Origin: Pedobacter alluvionis
GTDB taxonomy: Bacteria > Bacteroidota > Bacteroidia > Sphingobacteriales > Sphingobacteriaceae
Direction of reading: 5' to 3'
Length of the DNA: 64,000 nucleotides
Assembly: GCF_003664035.1 (NCBI RefSeq)
Contig: NZ_RCCK01000010.1
Location: forward strand, 62,001-126,000
Within the stretch, counting starts at the first letter, position 1; the number at the start of each line of letters is the position of its first letter. Position numbers and translations under genes: made by a program. A model generated the notes under the pieces. That model saw nothing but the letters and a program-made list of their open reading frames with translations. It ran no database searches and was not told the origin of the DNA. Below are positions 1 to 9,219 of the stretch, one piece after another.

Positions 1-1559
1 TCTCCATCAACAGACAGGATGTTTCTTTTTATGCGCACGTCAGAAGACTCCTTAAAGGATCCAGCGCCTTTAAAATCTCCTTTTAAATAAAGATTGCCCT
101 CGTGGTTTATGTAAGCCATAACTTTGGGCGTAGTAGTTCCTGCCGGCATATTTTCAAACTTAAACCCTCCGACACCAAGACCTCCGTGATTTACAAAGTG
201 CGTTTGCCCAGAGAATCCTTCTCTGTTCCAGGTAATATAACAACCTTGCTTCTTGATAAAATCTGTTGTGCCCACCCCGCTAATATGGACCACTCCACCT
301 ACTGAAAGTCTGGCATTTTCATCACGACTATCGTCTTTACCTAAGCATACATTGCCATCTACCTTTAGTGATTTCTTTACTGTTACTAAGCCAGTTTCCC
401 AATGTATATTCAGGTATTCCGTATATACCCTGGGATTCGAGTCTTTGTTACCGAAATCGCCAACACTAAAACTTCCATAATTGTCAACTCCCATTCTAAC
501 TGACCTGGTAATGCCGCCCTGGTTTCGGCCAAAGATCAATTGTCCCGAAGATCCATCTATACTATCATCGCCTATTTGCAGCACATTACAACCGCTAATG
601 GTTAAAGGATTATCGGTTCCTAAGCCAACAGTGCCGTTTTTGCCGATGATCATATTTGGTCGGCCAGATGCCGCCTGTTCACCGGCCTTATTGTTGAAGA
701 ATTTGATTGGTGCATTTACAGTGGCAAATTTCATGTACATGCCATCAATAGTTGAATAAATGCCAGGATCTTTGGTGTCGCCTCCCAAGGCTCCATCACC
801 CCACTTTATTACCCCGCCTTTTACTTTAAGTCCGTCATTAACACTAACGGTGCCAGTCACATCCAGTTTGCCGCTTATTGCCGTATCACCTTTCACTTTA
901 AGGCCGTTATTAACACTAACGGTGCCATTCACATCCAGTTTACCGCTTATTGTCGTATCACCCTTGACTTCTAATAATCCGTTAACCTCTAAACCTTTTT
1001 TTACAGATATTCTACCCCCATGTTCAATGGTAAGCCGTTCTTCATGAGCCCGATTACCTGTGTGTCCCAAATCATAGATACATAAATGGCAATCATCGGT
1101 TACACCAATTTTAAATGCGCGGTTGCGGTTTGTATCTACTAGTCTTGCAATCACCAGTTGTCCGTTGCTATTTGTAACTGTATCATCGCCCACTTGCAGC
1201 ATGCCAGGCTCGGCAGATCTCACAGCGTTAATGCCGCCAATATTTACAGCACCGGTCTTTTCATCAATAAATAGCCGGCTTGTTCCGTCGCCTGTGGCAA
1301 TATTAAATCCCGGGTTGGCACCTGGTTTTCGGTTAATTTTCCAGTTGGGTGTTGGCCAGGATTCGAAGCTCTCATAAAAGGCCAGTAATTCCTGTGTTGC
1401 GCCGCCGGCCTTTACGCTCAGCGGATCGCCCAAACTTTTCCGTACACCATCATCGGCCAGGTTAATAGCCGATTCAATTACGTTTGCAAAATCATCCTGC
1501 GTCGGGATCTTGTTTGTTTGGAAACGAGCCTTTAGTTCAGCTCTGCTTTTTATTGCCAT
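1..1559 (-). CDS. eCIS tail fibre with C-terminal S74 chaperone start, partial
   Basis: This frame begins at the ATG at 1557-1559 (MAIKSRAELK) and runs off the left edge, so the C-terminus is missing. The visible protein of about 519 residues is rich in Gly, Asn, Asp and Thr and has repeated short beta-type units, as in trimeric fibres. Its last visible residues contain SDVRIKRNI, the usual opening of the peptidase S74 intramolecular chaperone (endosialidase type), which trims itself after trimer folding. It is the last visible gene of the eCIS operon and follows the gpJ-like baseplate gene by 29 bp, so a receptor-binding fibre (Cis13-like) is the natural role. The internal 24-residue duplication is listed separately. 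The target surface cannot be read from the sequence. Confidence 0.8.
   Translation of the reverse strand, partial: MAIKSRAELKARFQTNKIPTQDDFANVIESAINLADDGVRKSLGDPLSVKAGGATQELLAFYESFESWPTPNWKINRKPGANPGFNIATGDGTSRLFIDEKTGAVNIGGINAVRSAEPGMLQVGDDTVTNSNGQLVIARLVDTNRNRAFKIGVTDDCHLCIYDLGHTGNRAHEERLTIEHGGRISVKKGLEVNGLLEVKGDTTISGKLDVNGTVSVNNGLKVKGDTAISGKLDVTGTVSVNDGLKVKGGVIKWGDGALGGDTKDPGIYSTIDGMYMKFATVNAPIKFFNNKAGEQAASGRPNMIIGKNGTVGLGTDNPLTISGCNVLQIGDDSIDGSSGQLIFGRNQGGITRSVRMGVDNYGSFSVGDFGNKDSNPRVYTEYLNIHWETGLVTVKKSLKVDGNVCLGKDDSRDENARLSVGGVVHISGVGTTDFIKKQGCYITWNREGFSGQTHFVNHGGLGVGGFKFENMPAGTTTPKVMAYINHEGNLYLKGDFKGAGSFKESSDVRIKRNILSVDG
825..968 (-). repeat. 72-bp tandem duplication inside the tail-fibre gene
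   Basis: Two adjacent 72-bp units (825-896 and 897-968) differ at only a few positions. In protein they give two copies of a 24-residue unit of the form GDT-ISGKLDV-GTVSVN-GLKVK. The frame is kept, so the fibre shaft is lengthened by one unit. Such units expand and contract easily by slippage or recombination. Confidence 0.85.
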
Positions 1560-1588
1560 TATGATTGCGTTTAAAGGTTTATAATATT

Positions 1589-4500
1589 TTAACTTATCTT
1601 AAGGTCTACATCAACAGCCATGTATCCTATTCCTTCTGTAGATGTTTCCAAAAATTCTTCATCGGTAAGTACGCGGATCTCATGTGAGTCTGCAGATACC
1701 AGTATTACATTAGGATCAACAATGGAGACATCTCCTTCAGTTTCTTTATTCAACACGTCGCGGAATGTTACCCCGTCTACGCTTTGCAGCAGTTTAATAG
1801 TGCTCACATGGTCGATATAAGGCTTTTCGGCTATAAAATTAACGATCACGTTGTGATAGATGCTTCCGCCGATAACGATCTCTGCCTGTTCATCATATGC
1901 CCAGGGAGCAAGGAATTTTTTAAGCTCCTCGTCCAGCTTTTCAAGACAGTAAGCTTCCAGATATCCATATTTTATACGTACAGCTGTGCGTACCCTTAAT
2001 TGAACATAGGTTGGGTTTTTTACAGTTACTGTTACAAATGGCGGAATGCGTGCGTCCAGGTAGTTGCTGATACGCAACAAGGCATCGGCCGGTAGCTTAG
2101 GCTGAAAACTATTGAACAATTGCCGTCCCTGTATACTCGGGATCACGATCACATCAACACCGCCGGTGTCTTGCATAGTGCCCGAAAAATTACCGGGCAA
2201 GCACTTCACTTTGTATATTTCAGGAAACTCCTCCAGCACCAGGCGTTCATAATCCCACATCGTAAGCGCACGGTTCTTGTGCCTTAGCCGTTCACTCACG
2301 CGCGAATAATATAACGGAACGGTTTCGCCAGGCTTGCCATACATAGATGCAAAGGGTTGTGCCAGCGTTTTTACACCGGGAAGCCTATCCATGGCGGATG
2401 TTATACTCATTGGCTTCAATGGTTCTGCCAGGTGATCGGCAGCATTATTATTGTTGATAAATACGACGCTAAGGCCCTGTGCCATCACGTCTGCCAGATT
2501 AGGGATGGAGGCAGTACCATTGTTAACTGTTGCACGCAGCCAATAAAGACTGTCAGCCATTAGCGTGTTATTATTACTTAAACCAGCCGGAATAACCAGT
2601 TCCAGCAAACCTGTATTTAATAGCCCGTTAGTGCTATCGCTTAGTATAGCCTGCCTGGGGAAATGTATCCATTGGTTATTATCAAGGTAACTCCATTGCA
2701 CATTAGGTCGTTGCACGTCGGGGTCGCCGCTACCGGCAGTCAGTTGGAACAAGAGCGATAGATTTTGGCCGTAGCCCAAACCGGTAAGCCCCAGGTACAG
2801 TTCGCCCTGATCATCAAAACGAGGCATAAAAGTATTTTCTGTCGGTTTGGCATAGCCAAAGGGGCTGATATGAAAAAAGCTCCCTGTATCATCTAAGTGT
2901 TCAAAATTGATATTCACCGATGTTTTATAGCCTGCGGTTAGTTGCTTTAATATGGGCACGTAGGGCGGGTTTAACACCAGTTCTTTATATTCGGTATAGT
3001 TAAGTGCTTGCCTGGTAACCAGTGTGGGATAAGCCAACTGTTTGAAATCATTTTTTAGTTCCAATACAAAATAACGTTTCCAGTTAATCACCTCATCCCT
3101 GCTGTTTAACTGGTTCGCATCCAGATCCCTTGCACTGGCTTTGAGCCAATTTACAGGTGTAGTTATTTTGTTTTCGAGAGTCGCGTTAGTTTTATTAAAT
3201 AAAGTAATCTTCTTTGACTCAAGTGGCAGGTCATGATCAATCATGGTAAGGTCGGTCAAAAAAAACTCGTTGCCGGTAACCTGTGTGTTCAAGCCGCCCA
3301 TATCGTTCTTAATTATATCCCAATAGGCGCTGTAATATTTCTTAAAACTTTCCGGGGCATCCATCCAGTTGAATTTGAGCGTAAGGGAATTAATCATCTT
3401 TCCCGCTATCTCGGGATGAGAAAAATAAAATCGGTTGCCCGAACGCGGATAGGCACCAAATGGCATGAAAGGCTTTTTAGGATTGTATTCAGTATATTCG
3501 TTTTGAATACTCAGTGACTTGATATCGTTTACGTCTACATCCAGCCGGATGTTGGCTATTGTTAGCCCGTGAAATTTTTGATACCAGCTATTAAAGCCAT
3601 TAGCCAGGGTACTTTGCTCGTCGCGATTATTTAGCATAAAGGCCAGTACAGGCTCATCATGCTGTAATTTGATGGTATTGTCGTCCGGTCCGGGTGCCAA
3701 TATCTCGGGGTCGGTCTCGGATAGCTCAAACCGTACGTGGATCACATTGAGATATAGTTCGGTACGGGTGTATCGTCTGGTAAAGGGCTGACCCGGCATT
3801 TTGGCCTTCATAGTAGCGCGGGCACGCTTAGGGTCGATAACTTTATCTATCCTATATACCGATCCATCCTGCATGATGATATGCTCCCCTATACCCGATG
3901 CAAAAAAGATCTCTGTTGCCGAACTAAGTATCCCGTCCTTTATCGATATTCCCAGTTGTTCCCCTTCGGATTCAGGTAGTAAAAAATCACCGAAAGACAT
4001 TGCCTTTTCGGTTAGTTTTTTCCAGCCCTTACCAGTGCTTATGTAAAAAAGGAAGGGCGGGGGCAGCGTACCGCGCTGGTTGATCGCATTTGCCAGTTGT
4101 ACGGTTTTAAGCCTGTCGGTAGCATTGAAGGCGATATACACATCAATATTCCTTACACCTTCGCGCATTAAAAGCCTTGGCGATGCAATGGCCATACCCA
4201 GCGATACCGGTTTATTGTTACCGTTACCTGGGTGGGGGCTGGTTACACCAAAGGTTTTGAAATGCTGAACTTGTGCGCTTGCTCCCGGTATGGCTTTTAC
4301 GTCATCCACAGCAACAATATCTTTCCATTCCGTTTCTTGCGGCACAGCCAAAGCAAGGTCTTTCCTTTTGGATCTTGCCGTTTCCAGCAACACGTAGATC
4401 TCTCTCCATCTTAGGTCTGTGATCTCTTTTGCGCTCAGACTTTTTACCATGTCGGTAAATTGTGGTACCGAAAGCATTAACTTGCCGGTAACATACGCAA

Positions 4501-5581
4501 CGGCCAGCGCTTTTTGGGGTGTATTATCTTTTGCTTCTGCCTGATCAAACAAATCATTCAGCGTCTCTGTATCAATCTGGTTATTATTTAGGTCCGGTAG
4601 ATGGCCATCGTTATCTCCCAGTGCTATTTGCAGCAAACCGAGCAGATCTGGTGGCCTTTCTGTAGCTTGTTGCCGGTTCCTGATCATCAGGCGACGGTAA
4701 GCTTTTTCTAGCGTTTGATATATACATTCCCAGTCTGGCTCTTCTTTTTTTTTCGGATCCGCAGACCGGACAATTTTGTTAAGTTCTGCATCTAACAGTA
4801 AATATTTTAAAGCAGTAGCAGTAAGGTTATCACCTGAAAGCTCCGGATCGAATGTATCGTATCCTAAAGCCATATTCATGATTTCTTTAAAAATCTGTAG
4901 CCGGTTGGTATTATTTTGGCGTTTTTCGCGAAGCCCAATCACTTTTTTATCAACAAAAAGCGATCTTATATTTTTGACAGCCGCCTGGCTGATCATGGTG
5001 TCTTTTTCTGTTTGATATATCAGATCTTTTCCTTCACTGTCTTTTCCTGCCATTAACTGCGTACCTTTTGGCACCAACAGTTTCTCCATATCGGCAGTAA
5101 GTTGAACAATAATATTCGCAACATCGGGTACGGGCTTTTTTTTATCCATACCCAAAAGCTCTTCATAATAAAGATCCAGGTGTTTCTTCGTAAAATCGTT
5201 CACCTGTAGTTTAATATTGTCGAGCAGTTTTAAAAATGTAACAAATAGAGCCAGGTGGGGGCTTGAAAATGGAGTTCCCTGGTGCGAAAGCGAAAGATCA
5301 TAGGTGCCTTCTGCGTAATTTATCAGCCCGGCAAGCCATTTTTGCTGACCGATACTGTCTAATACCCCGCCATTTAAAAAACCACTCCAATCACCGGTTG
5401 CTTTGTTCTCTTCATTGTAAAAGTTAAGATATTTGGCAAAGCTGGTGGCAAATTCAAGCAGATCGCGTAGGGTACGCTCCTCTATGTTGATACTGTTGGG
5501 ATCGGGTGCGGCAATAATGCGCTGCGACTGGCTGGTGCCATCGCGGTAAACAAGTTTTCTTGGATTTAACCCTCCGATCAT
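1589..5581 (-). CDS. eCIS baseplate protein, gpJ/gp6-like (Cis11/12-type)
   Basis: A very large protein (1330 aa) lies directly between the PAAR-like and fibre genes. The region around residues 1085-1140 (SRVSERLRHKNRALTMWDYE followed by an EFPEIYKVKCLPG stretch) matches what I recall of baseplate J/gp6-like wedge proteins of Bacteroidota contractile systems. The N-terminal half is mostly helical and polar, the middle is beta-rich. Afp and PVC clusters carry two such genes (Afp11, Afp12); only one is visible here, and the other could be fused into this long chain or lie off the left edge. It starts 1 bp after the stop of the PAAR-like gene, showing tight cotranscription. The family call rests on context plus the C-terminal third. 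Confidence 0.78.
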   Translation of the reverse strand: MIGGLNPRKLVYRDGTSQSQRIIAAPDPNSINIEERTLRDLLEFATSFAKYLNFYNEENKATGDWSGFLNGGVLDSIGQQKWLAGLINYAEGTYDLSLSHQGTPFSSPHLALFVTFLKLLDNIKLQVNDFTKKHLDLYYEELLGMDKKKPVPDVANIIVQLTADMEKLLVPKGTQLMAGKDSEGKDLIYQTEKDTMISQAAVKNIRSLFVDKKVIGLREKRQNNTNRLQIFKEIMNMALGYDTFDPELSGDNLTATALKYLLLDAELNKIVRSADPKKKEEPDWECIYQTLEKAYRRLMIRNRQQATERPPDLLGLLQIALGDNDGHLPDLNNNQIDTETLNDLFDQAEAKDNTPQKALAVAYVTGKLMLSVPQFTDMVKSLSAKEITDLRWREIYVLLETARSKRKDLALAVPQETEWKDIVAVDDVKAIPGASAQVQHFKTFGVTSPHPGNGNNKPVSLGMAIASPRLLMREGVRNIDVYIAFNATDRLKTVQLANAINQRGTLPPPFLFYISTGKGWKKLTEKAMSFGDFLLPESEGEQLGISIKDGILSSATEIFFASGIGEHIIMQDGSVYRIDKVIDPKRARATMKAKMPGQPFTRRYTRTELYLNVIHVRFELSETDPEILAPGPDDNTIKLQHDEPVLAFMLNNRDEQSTLANGFNSWYQKFHGLTIANIRLDVDVNDIKSLSIQNEYTEYNPKKPFMPFGAYPRSGNRFYFSHPEIAGKMINSLTLKFNWMDAPESFKKYYSAYWDIIKNDMGGLNTQVTGNEFFLTDLTMIDHDLPLESKKITLFNKTNATLENKITTPVNWLKASARDLDANQLNSRDEVINWKRYFVLELKNDFKQLAYPTLVTRQALNYTEYKELVLNPPYVPILKQLTAGYKTSVNINFEHLDDTGSFFHISPFGYAKPTENTFMPRFDDQGELYLGLTGLGYGQNLSLLFQLTAGSGDPDVQRPNVQWSYLDNNQWIHFPRQAILSDSTNGLLNTGLLELVIPAGLSNNNTLMADSLYWLRATVNNGTASIPNLADVMAQGLSVVFINNNNAADHLAEPLKPMSITSAMDRLPGVKTLAQPFASMYGKPGETVPLYYSRVSERLRHKNRALTMWDYERLVLEEFPEIYKVKCLPGNFSGTMQDTGGVDVIVIPSIQGRQLFNSFQPKLPADALLRISNYLDARIPPFVTVTVKNPTYVQLRVRTAVRIKYGYLEAYCLEKLDEELKKFLAPWAYDEQAEIVIGGSIYHNVIVNFIAEKPYIDHVSTIKLLQSVDGVTFRDVLNKETEGDVSIVDPNVILVSADSHEIRVLTDEEFLETSTEGIGYMAVDVDLKIS

Positions 5582-5582
5582 G

Positions 5583-6005
5583 TTAATCTATTGTTATTTT
5601 AAAATTGGTGGTTATAAAATGTCCTTTGCCGGGATAAGATGGCTGGGGATCAGGCGCTGATGTCTTTGGATCTACGGCCGGCTGTTGTACCTGAAATTTT
5701 GCAATAAAATAGCGGCCTTTTAATATTATCTTTTTTGCCGAATCGGTTGTTATTAGAGACAGCTGATCCGGGCCTAGTTTCGCTATTTTAATGGTACCTG
5801 TGCCGGGTGTATCAAATGGTGGTGCCACATAATTACATCCGGCTACTACTACGCTGGCCTCGTCTCCTTCAACACATATTTTTTTGCCACCTGCCACGCT
5901 TTTGCCCGAGCCTGTTATAGTACCCGGGGCAACCGTTACAAAGGCCGCCATAAAAACTGGCTCGAACTGTACATGGTCGCCATCAATAAGGGGGTGATCA
6001 GCCAT
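5583..6005 (-). CDS. PAAR-like spike-tip protein (Cis10-like)
   Basis: A 140-aa protein between the gp25-like and gpJ-like genes. The segment VAPGTITGSGKSVAGGKKIC followed by VEGDEASV resembles the glycine-rich beta turns of PAAR-type tips, which cap the VgrG-like spike and sharpen the puncturing end. Position matches Cis10 of Afp/PVC-type clusters. The classical PAAR metal-binding Cys/His set is not obvious, so the assignment relies on gene order and turn-rich composition. The C-terminal extension (about residues 95-140, PAVDPKTSAPDPQPSYPGKG) is proline-rich and could be a docking tail. Confidence 0.62.
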   Translation of the reverse strand: MADHPLIDGDHVQFEPVFMAAFVTVAPGTITGSGKSVAGGKKICVEGDEASVVVAGCNYVAPPFDTPGTGTIKIAKLGPDQLSLITTDSAKKIILKGRYFIAKFQVQQPAVDPKTSAPDPQPSYPGKGHFITTNFKITID

Positions 6006-6028
6006 AGGTTAAGGTGTTTTAAGGCAGA

Positions 6029-6436
6029 TCATTTAGATGCCTCGTTAATGTAAAAAGGATAAACCATATTGTACCTGTTATTGGTAGACATAATGACGTA
6101 TTCGACCGAGATAAGTAACAGCCCCATTTCATCATCATCCTGGGTAACATCAACCTGCTCCACTATTATCCGTGGTTCGTTCAATAATATCGCATCTGAA
6201 ACAGTTGCGGCGAGCGAATTGATAAGCCCCTGCCCAATCTCGGCAAACTGGTAGCGTGAAAGGTCGCAGCCATAATTGGGAAACATTACCCTTTCATTCA
6301 TGGCAGTGGTAAGTAATATACCAAGGCTTTGTTTAATATCTTCCTCGCCGGCAACCATTTCTATACCGGCACCACCAGCAAAAAACTCGGGTGGAAAACT
6401 CCAACCCTGGCCAAGAAATGCATTTTTATTCTCCAT
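6029..6436 (-). CDS. gp25/lysozyme-like baseplate wedge protein (Cis9)
   Basis: A 135-aa protein of the length usual for the gp25 (GPW) family. It contains the family's recognisable core: EEDIKQSLGILLTTAMNERV, then MFPNYGCDLSRYQF, where the L-T-x-x-x-E-R-x-x-x-P-x-x-G-C pattern is typical. In contractile tails this protein joins the baseplate to the first sheath ring; despite its name it is not an enzyme. It lies 23 bp upstream of the PAAR-like gene and 25 bp downstream of a small 53-codon gene, in standard eCIS order. Confidence 0.88.
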   Translation of the reverse strand: MENKNAFLGQGWSFPPEFFAGGAGIEMVAGEEDIKQSLGILLTTAMNERVMFPNYGCDLSRYQFAEIGQGLINSLAATVSDAILLNEPRIIVEQVDVTQDDDEMGLLLISVEYVIMSTNNRYNMVYPFYINEASK

Positions 6437-6461
6437 GATATACTGATGGGGCCATTAATAG

Positions 6462-6623
6462 TTAGGCGACGGTTTCTATCGGTCCTGTATTTTTCATTTG
6501 TGTTTGTACCTGTTCCTGGATATTAGCAACCAGTTCAAAAACAGACACATAGCTTTGATTTCCAAGTGCTTCTAAAATCTGGTTAATTTCCTTTAAACTG
6601 AGCGTTAATTTAACTTCGTTCAT
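6462..6623 (-). CDS. Small conserved-looking eCIS operon protein, 53 aa
   Basis: An ATG-initiated frame of 53 codons fills the gap between the spike gene and the gp25-like gene. The product begins MNEVKLTLSLKEINQILEAL and ends IETVA. It is predicted helical with heptad-like hydrophobics (LKEINQILEALGN, VFELVANIQEQV), suggesting a small helical accessory or assembly factor. It keeps the operon spacing (8 bp after the spike gene, 25 bp before gp25), which supports translation. I do not recognise a named family. Confidence 0.65.
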   Translation of the reverse strand: MNEVKLTLSLKEINQILEALGNQSYVSVFELVANIQEQVQTQMKNTGPIETVA

Positions 6624-6631
6624 AATAATTA

Positions 6632-8284
6632 TTATTTAAATTCTATTTTATTTCCTTCAATTTTTACGGTCTTCCCTTTGATGCTTACATCGCCTTTGGC
6701 TTCAATAACCAGGTTTTCGGCAGCATTAATCACAACTCCGTCACTATTTAGCGTTATATTATTGCCATTTACATCGTTTATTTCGATGGCTTTTCTGCCT
6801 TCGCTAATTATAATATAGCTTTTATCAGAAGCTGAAATAGTTATCTGCTGTGCGTCATCATTAAATAGCAACATTAGCCCTGTTTTGCTCAAAAATCCTT
6901 TCCTGGCATTCGTATCATCCCATTCAACGGGTGCCGTATTTTTAGATCCGTAAAGCGAACCCAGTATTACCGGGTACCGGGGGTCGTCGTTAATAAACCC
7001 AAGCACAACCTCGTCATCTTTTTCAGGCCAAAAAAATGTACCCCGTTTATGGCCTGCATCCAAGGTAGCCATACGCGCCCAAACAACTTTGTCTGCGCCG
7101 GCAACACCAAACATCCGCACTTTTACCCGGGCCCGTTCAGAAGCGTCGAGTTCAATAGCCTCTACAATAGCCGTTTGCAGGCCGTTTATGCCCGGTAACA
7201 AGCCGGATGCCGGTAACGCAGTAAGTGGTGTGGTACCCGATAACCAATCGGCCCCCAGCCCAAATTGTAAATGGGTGAACCATCCGTTCTCGGTAACTTC
7301 GTGTCGTATGCCTGTAATCATGGTAACCCCTGCGAATTTTAACCCCATCCCTTCCAGGTTGATGTTGTCCATTAAATTCAAGCTGGTTATTCCATCTACC
7401 TTAAAGCTCCCTTTTAACATGGAGAGCCTTGTTCTCAGCATCCTTGCTTCCCCCCAGGCATTTTCCTCTTCAGCGCTAAGCGGCACTAAAGCTAATAGCT
7501 GCTCCGGTTTGTCTCCCGATATTTTTTTTATGCCCGCTGCCTTTAATGTACCCTGCGTTAAATCGAACGACGGGATATCTGATTTACCCACCACGCTATG
7601 GTTTGTATCGTTCCAGGTATTTGTTTGTATGCCAGCGTATTGATTACTAATATCAAGTTTCAGATCAAGATCGTAAATTACATCCACACCTAACTTAAAA
7701 GTCTTTACAGAAGGGGTAGACAGTTTTGGAGCACGTGCCGAAATGCTTCCGTTTACTGCCGTTACCAAAAGTCCGTTTACATCGGCCCTGCTTAGCAACA
7801 TATCCCAATTGGTACAATGGTACTGCACAATACTTTCATGCTTAAATTTAGTTTCATCAACTTTACCCTTACCTATTCGGCTATTAAAAATAAGTTTTGC
7901 TATTAACTCGCTATCTTTTATATTTTTAAAAACATCGCTTTGCTTTATGGTTGTCATCCTGATGGCCTCATCGCTCATCTCTACCGTAAGTAAACTATTT
8001 CCCTGGTCATACCTAAGCGATTGTGTAATCACCAATCCCTTAAAAATTACTTTTTCTTTTTCAGATTGGCCTTCTTCCCTTATGCTAATGCTAATTTTTT
8101 TACCCGGGTCAAAAAAATCTCCGTCGCTAATGCTGTATTCCAGTTTTGAGTAATCACCGTCTATAAGTACCATTTCTGCATACGATATGCGGTTTACTTC
8201 GTTCGATACCGAAATACTTAACAGATTATACCCGGCGGGCATAGCCTTGTTATCGCTGGTTATGGTATAAGTTATACTACTCAT
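6632..8284 (-). CDS. VgrG-like spike protein of the eCIS (Cis8)
   Basis: 550 aa with VgrG layout: a gp27-like hub in the first about 350 residues, then an OB-fold with the VgrG-type stretch GTFFWPEKDDEVVLGFIND and DPRYPVILGSLYGS (about residues 415-450), then a short needle rich in I/V/G repeats (SGDVSIKGKTVKIEGNK type) at the C-terminus. It forms the trimeric spike on which the PAAR-like tip sits. The start codon overlaps the stop of the LysM hub gene by 4 bp (8281-8284). It is clearly distinct from the T6SS VgrG near 49 kb, which belongs to another system. Confidence 0.88.
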   Translation of the reverse strand: MSSITYTITSDNKAMPAGYNLLSISVSNEVNRISYAEMVLIDGDYSKLEYSISDGDFFDPGKKISISIREEGQSEKEKVIFKGLVITQSLRYDQGNSLLTVEMSDEAIRMTTIKQSDVFKNIKDSELIAKLIFNSRIGKGKVDETKFKHESIVQYHCTNWDMLLSRADVNGLLVTAVNGSISARAPKLSTPSVKTFKLGVDVIYDLDLKLDISNQYAGIQTNTWNDTNHSVVGKSDIPSFDLTQGTLKAAGIKKISGDKPEQLLALVPLSAEEENAWGEARMLRTRLSMLKGSFKVDGITSLNLMDNINLEGMGLKFAGVTMITGIRHEVTENGWFTHLQFGLGADWLSGTTPLTALPASGLLPGINGLQTAIVEAIELDASERARVKVRMFGVAGADKVVWARMATLDAGHKRGTFFWPEKDDEVVLGFINDDPRYPVILGSLYGSKNTAPVEWDDTNARKGFLSKTGLMLLFNDDAQQITISASDKSYIIISEGRKAIEINDVNGNNITLNSDGVVINAAENLVIEAKGDVSIKGKTVKIEGNKIEFK

Positions 8285-9057
8285 AGTTGTTGCTCGATCG
8301 GCGGAAAATAAAGTTCCTGGCCCGGCACTAGGTTTCTAAAATCGACCAATTTATTTGCCTTTGCCACTTCGAGGTAATAATGTCCCGACCCATAAATTTC
8401 ATGGCAAAGCAAGGGCAAGGTATCATGCGATCTTACGATCCGCTTATGGGTTAGATCGGGCGAGCTTTTATTTTCCCGTTTAATCCGTTCTGCTTCATCG
8501 GTCTCACCAAAAAAAAGGGCATCTACTTCTGCTCTTAGCGGGTCTCCCCCCTTATCAAAAAGCGTATAGGTAATTTTATAACTTTTCAGCCTGCATTTAT
8601 ACACCAATGTACCCCATTCAATCCTAAGAAACCGCGGCTGGTGCACTTCTCCATCCATTTCCGAGGTTAGGGCCATGAATTTTCTGATGCGTTGCGATAC
8701 TGTTTCGCTTTTAGACCAGGGCCTTCTTAATTCAAATACCGGATCAAAATAAGTACCACTTAAAGGTAGGCTAAACTCTGTAACGCCCGTTCCGTCAAAT
8801 ATTAGCTTGAGCGATAACGTTGAAGGTTTACTTAACGTATATTTTGCATTGCGGCCTGTGGTGTTGATCCCCTGATGCCCGCCGTAAACGTTCTCATATG
8901 TAAGCGAGTATGATTCCGGGTTAAACATCACCTCAATCTTTTGCTCACCCCTGTCATGAAAATTAATTCTTGGGTAACTGAAAATGGTCAGTTTCTCAAG
9001 CTTCCAGTATACCTTTTTAACAACCGAGTTGTTTTTAATCTTATCGAATATTCCCAT
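8281..9057 (-). CDS. LysM-domain baseplate hub protein (Cis7)
   Basis: 258 aa. The N-terminal two thirds has the contractile-system tube/hub signature KIEVMFNPESYSLTYEN, typical of Cis7 proteins. The C-terminal about 55 residues (SHDTLPLLCHEIYGSGHYYL, then AKANKLVDFRNLVPGQELYF) is a LysM module, in phage gp53-like proteins often a structural ring rather than a peptidoglycan binder. The protein links the inner tube to the VgrG-like spike. Its stop overlaps the spike start by 4 bp and its start follows the DUF5908 gene by 2 bp. Confidence 0.87.
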   Translation of the reverse strand: MGIFDKIKNNSVVKKVYWKLEKLTIFSYPRINFHDRGEQKIEVMFNPESYSLTYENVYGGHQGINTTGRNAKYTLSKPSTLSLKLIFDGTGVTEFSLPLSGTYFDPVFELRRPWSKSETVSQRIRKFMALTSEMDGEVHQPRFLRIEWGTLVYKCRLKSYKITYTLFDKGGDPLRAEVDALFFGETDEAERIKRENKSSPDLTHKRIVRSHDTLPLLCHEIYGSGHYYLEVAKANKLVDFRNLVPGQELYFPPIEQQL

Positions 9058-9059
9058 CG

Positions 9060-9218
9060 TTACCTGTTTTTATTTTTAGCAATGATCTTAAGGACTTCTT
9101 TTACACACTCCTGAATGATTTGCGCCTTATCTATAGCATTGCTTCCACCTTCTGCTGTATTGGCGTCGGTATTTACTACAGTAGCTTTTATTACCAGCTC
9201 TCTAATTTCTACAGCCAT
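9060..9218 (-). CDS. DUF5908 small eCIS protein
   Basis: A 52-aa frame beginning MAVEIRELVIKATVV, which is the recognisable start of the DUF5908 family found in contractile injection clusters between the tube genes and the LysM hub. The C-terminus is a basic helix (QECVKEVLKIIAKNKNR). It lies 1 bp after the third tube gene and 2 bp before the LysM gene, exactly the family's usual location. Function is unknown; a role in assembly of the hub or tube is inferred from position. Confidence 0.82.
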   Translation of the reverse strand: MAVEIRELVIKATVVNTDANTAEGGSNAIDKAQIIQECVKEVLKIIAKNKNR

Positions 9219-9219
9219 A

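Noticed and set aside
7089..7643. Open frame of 184 codons on the plus strand inside the eCIS spike gene
   Set aside because: It lies wholly opposite the VgrG-like coding sequence, which has clear family motifs; the plus-strand product has no sensible domain and is a shadow.
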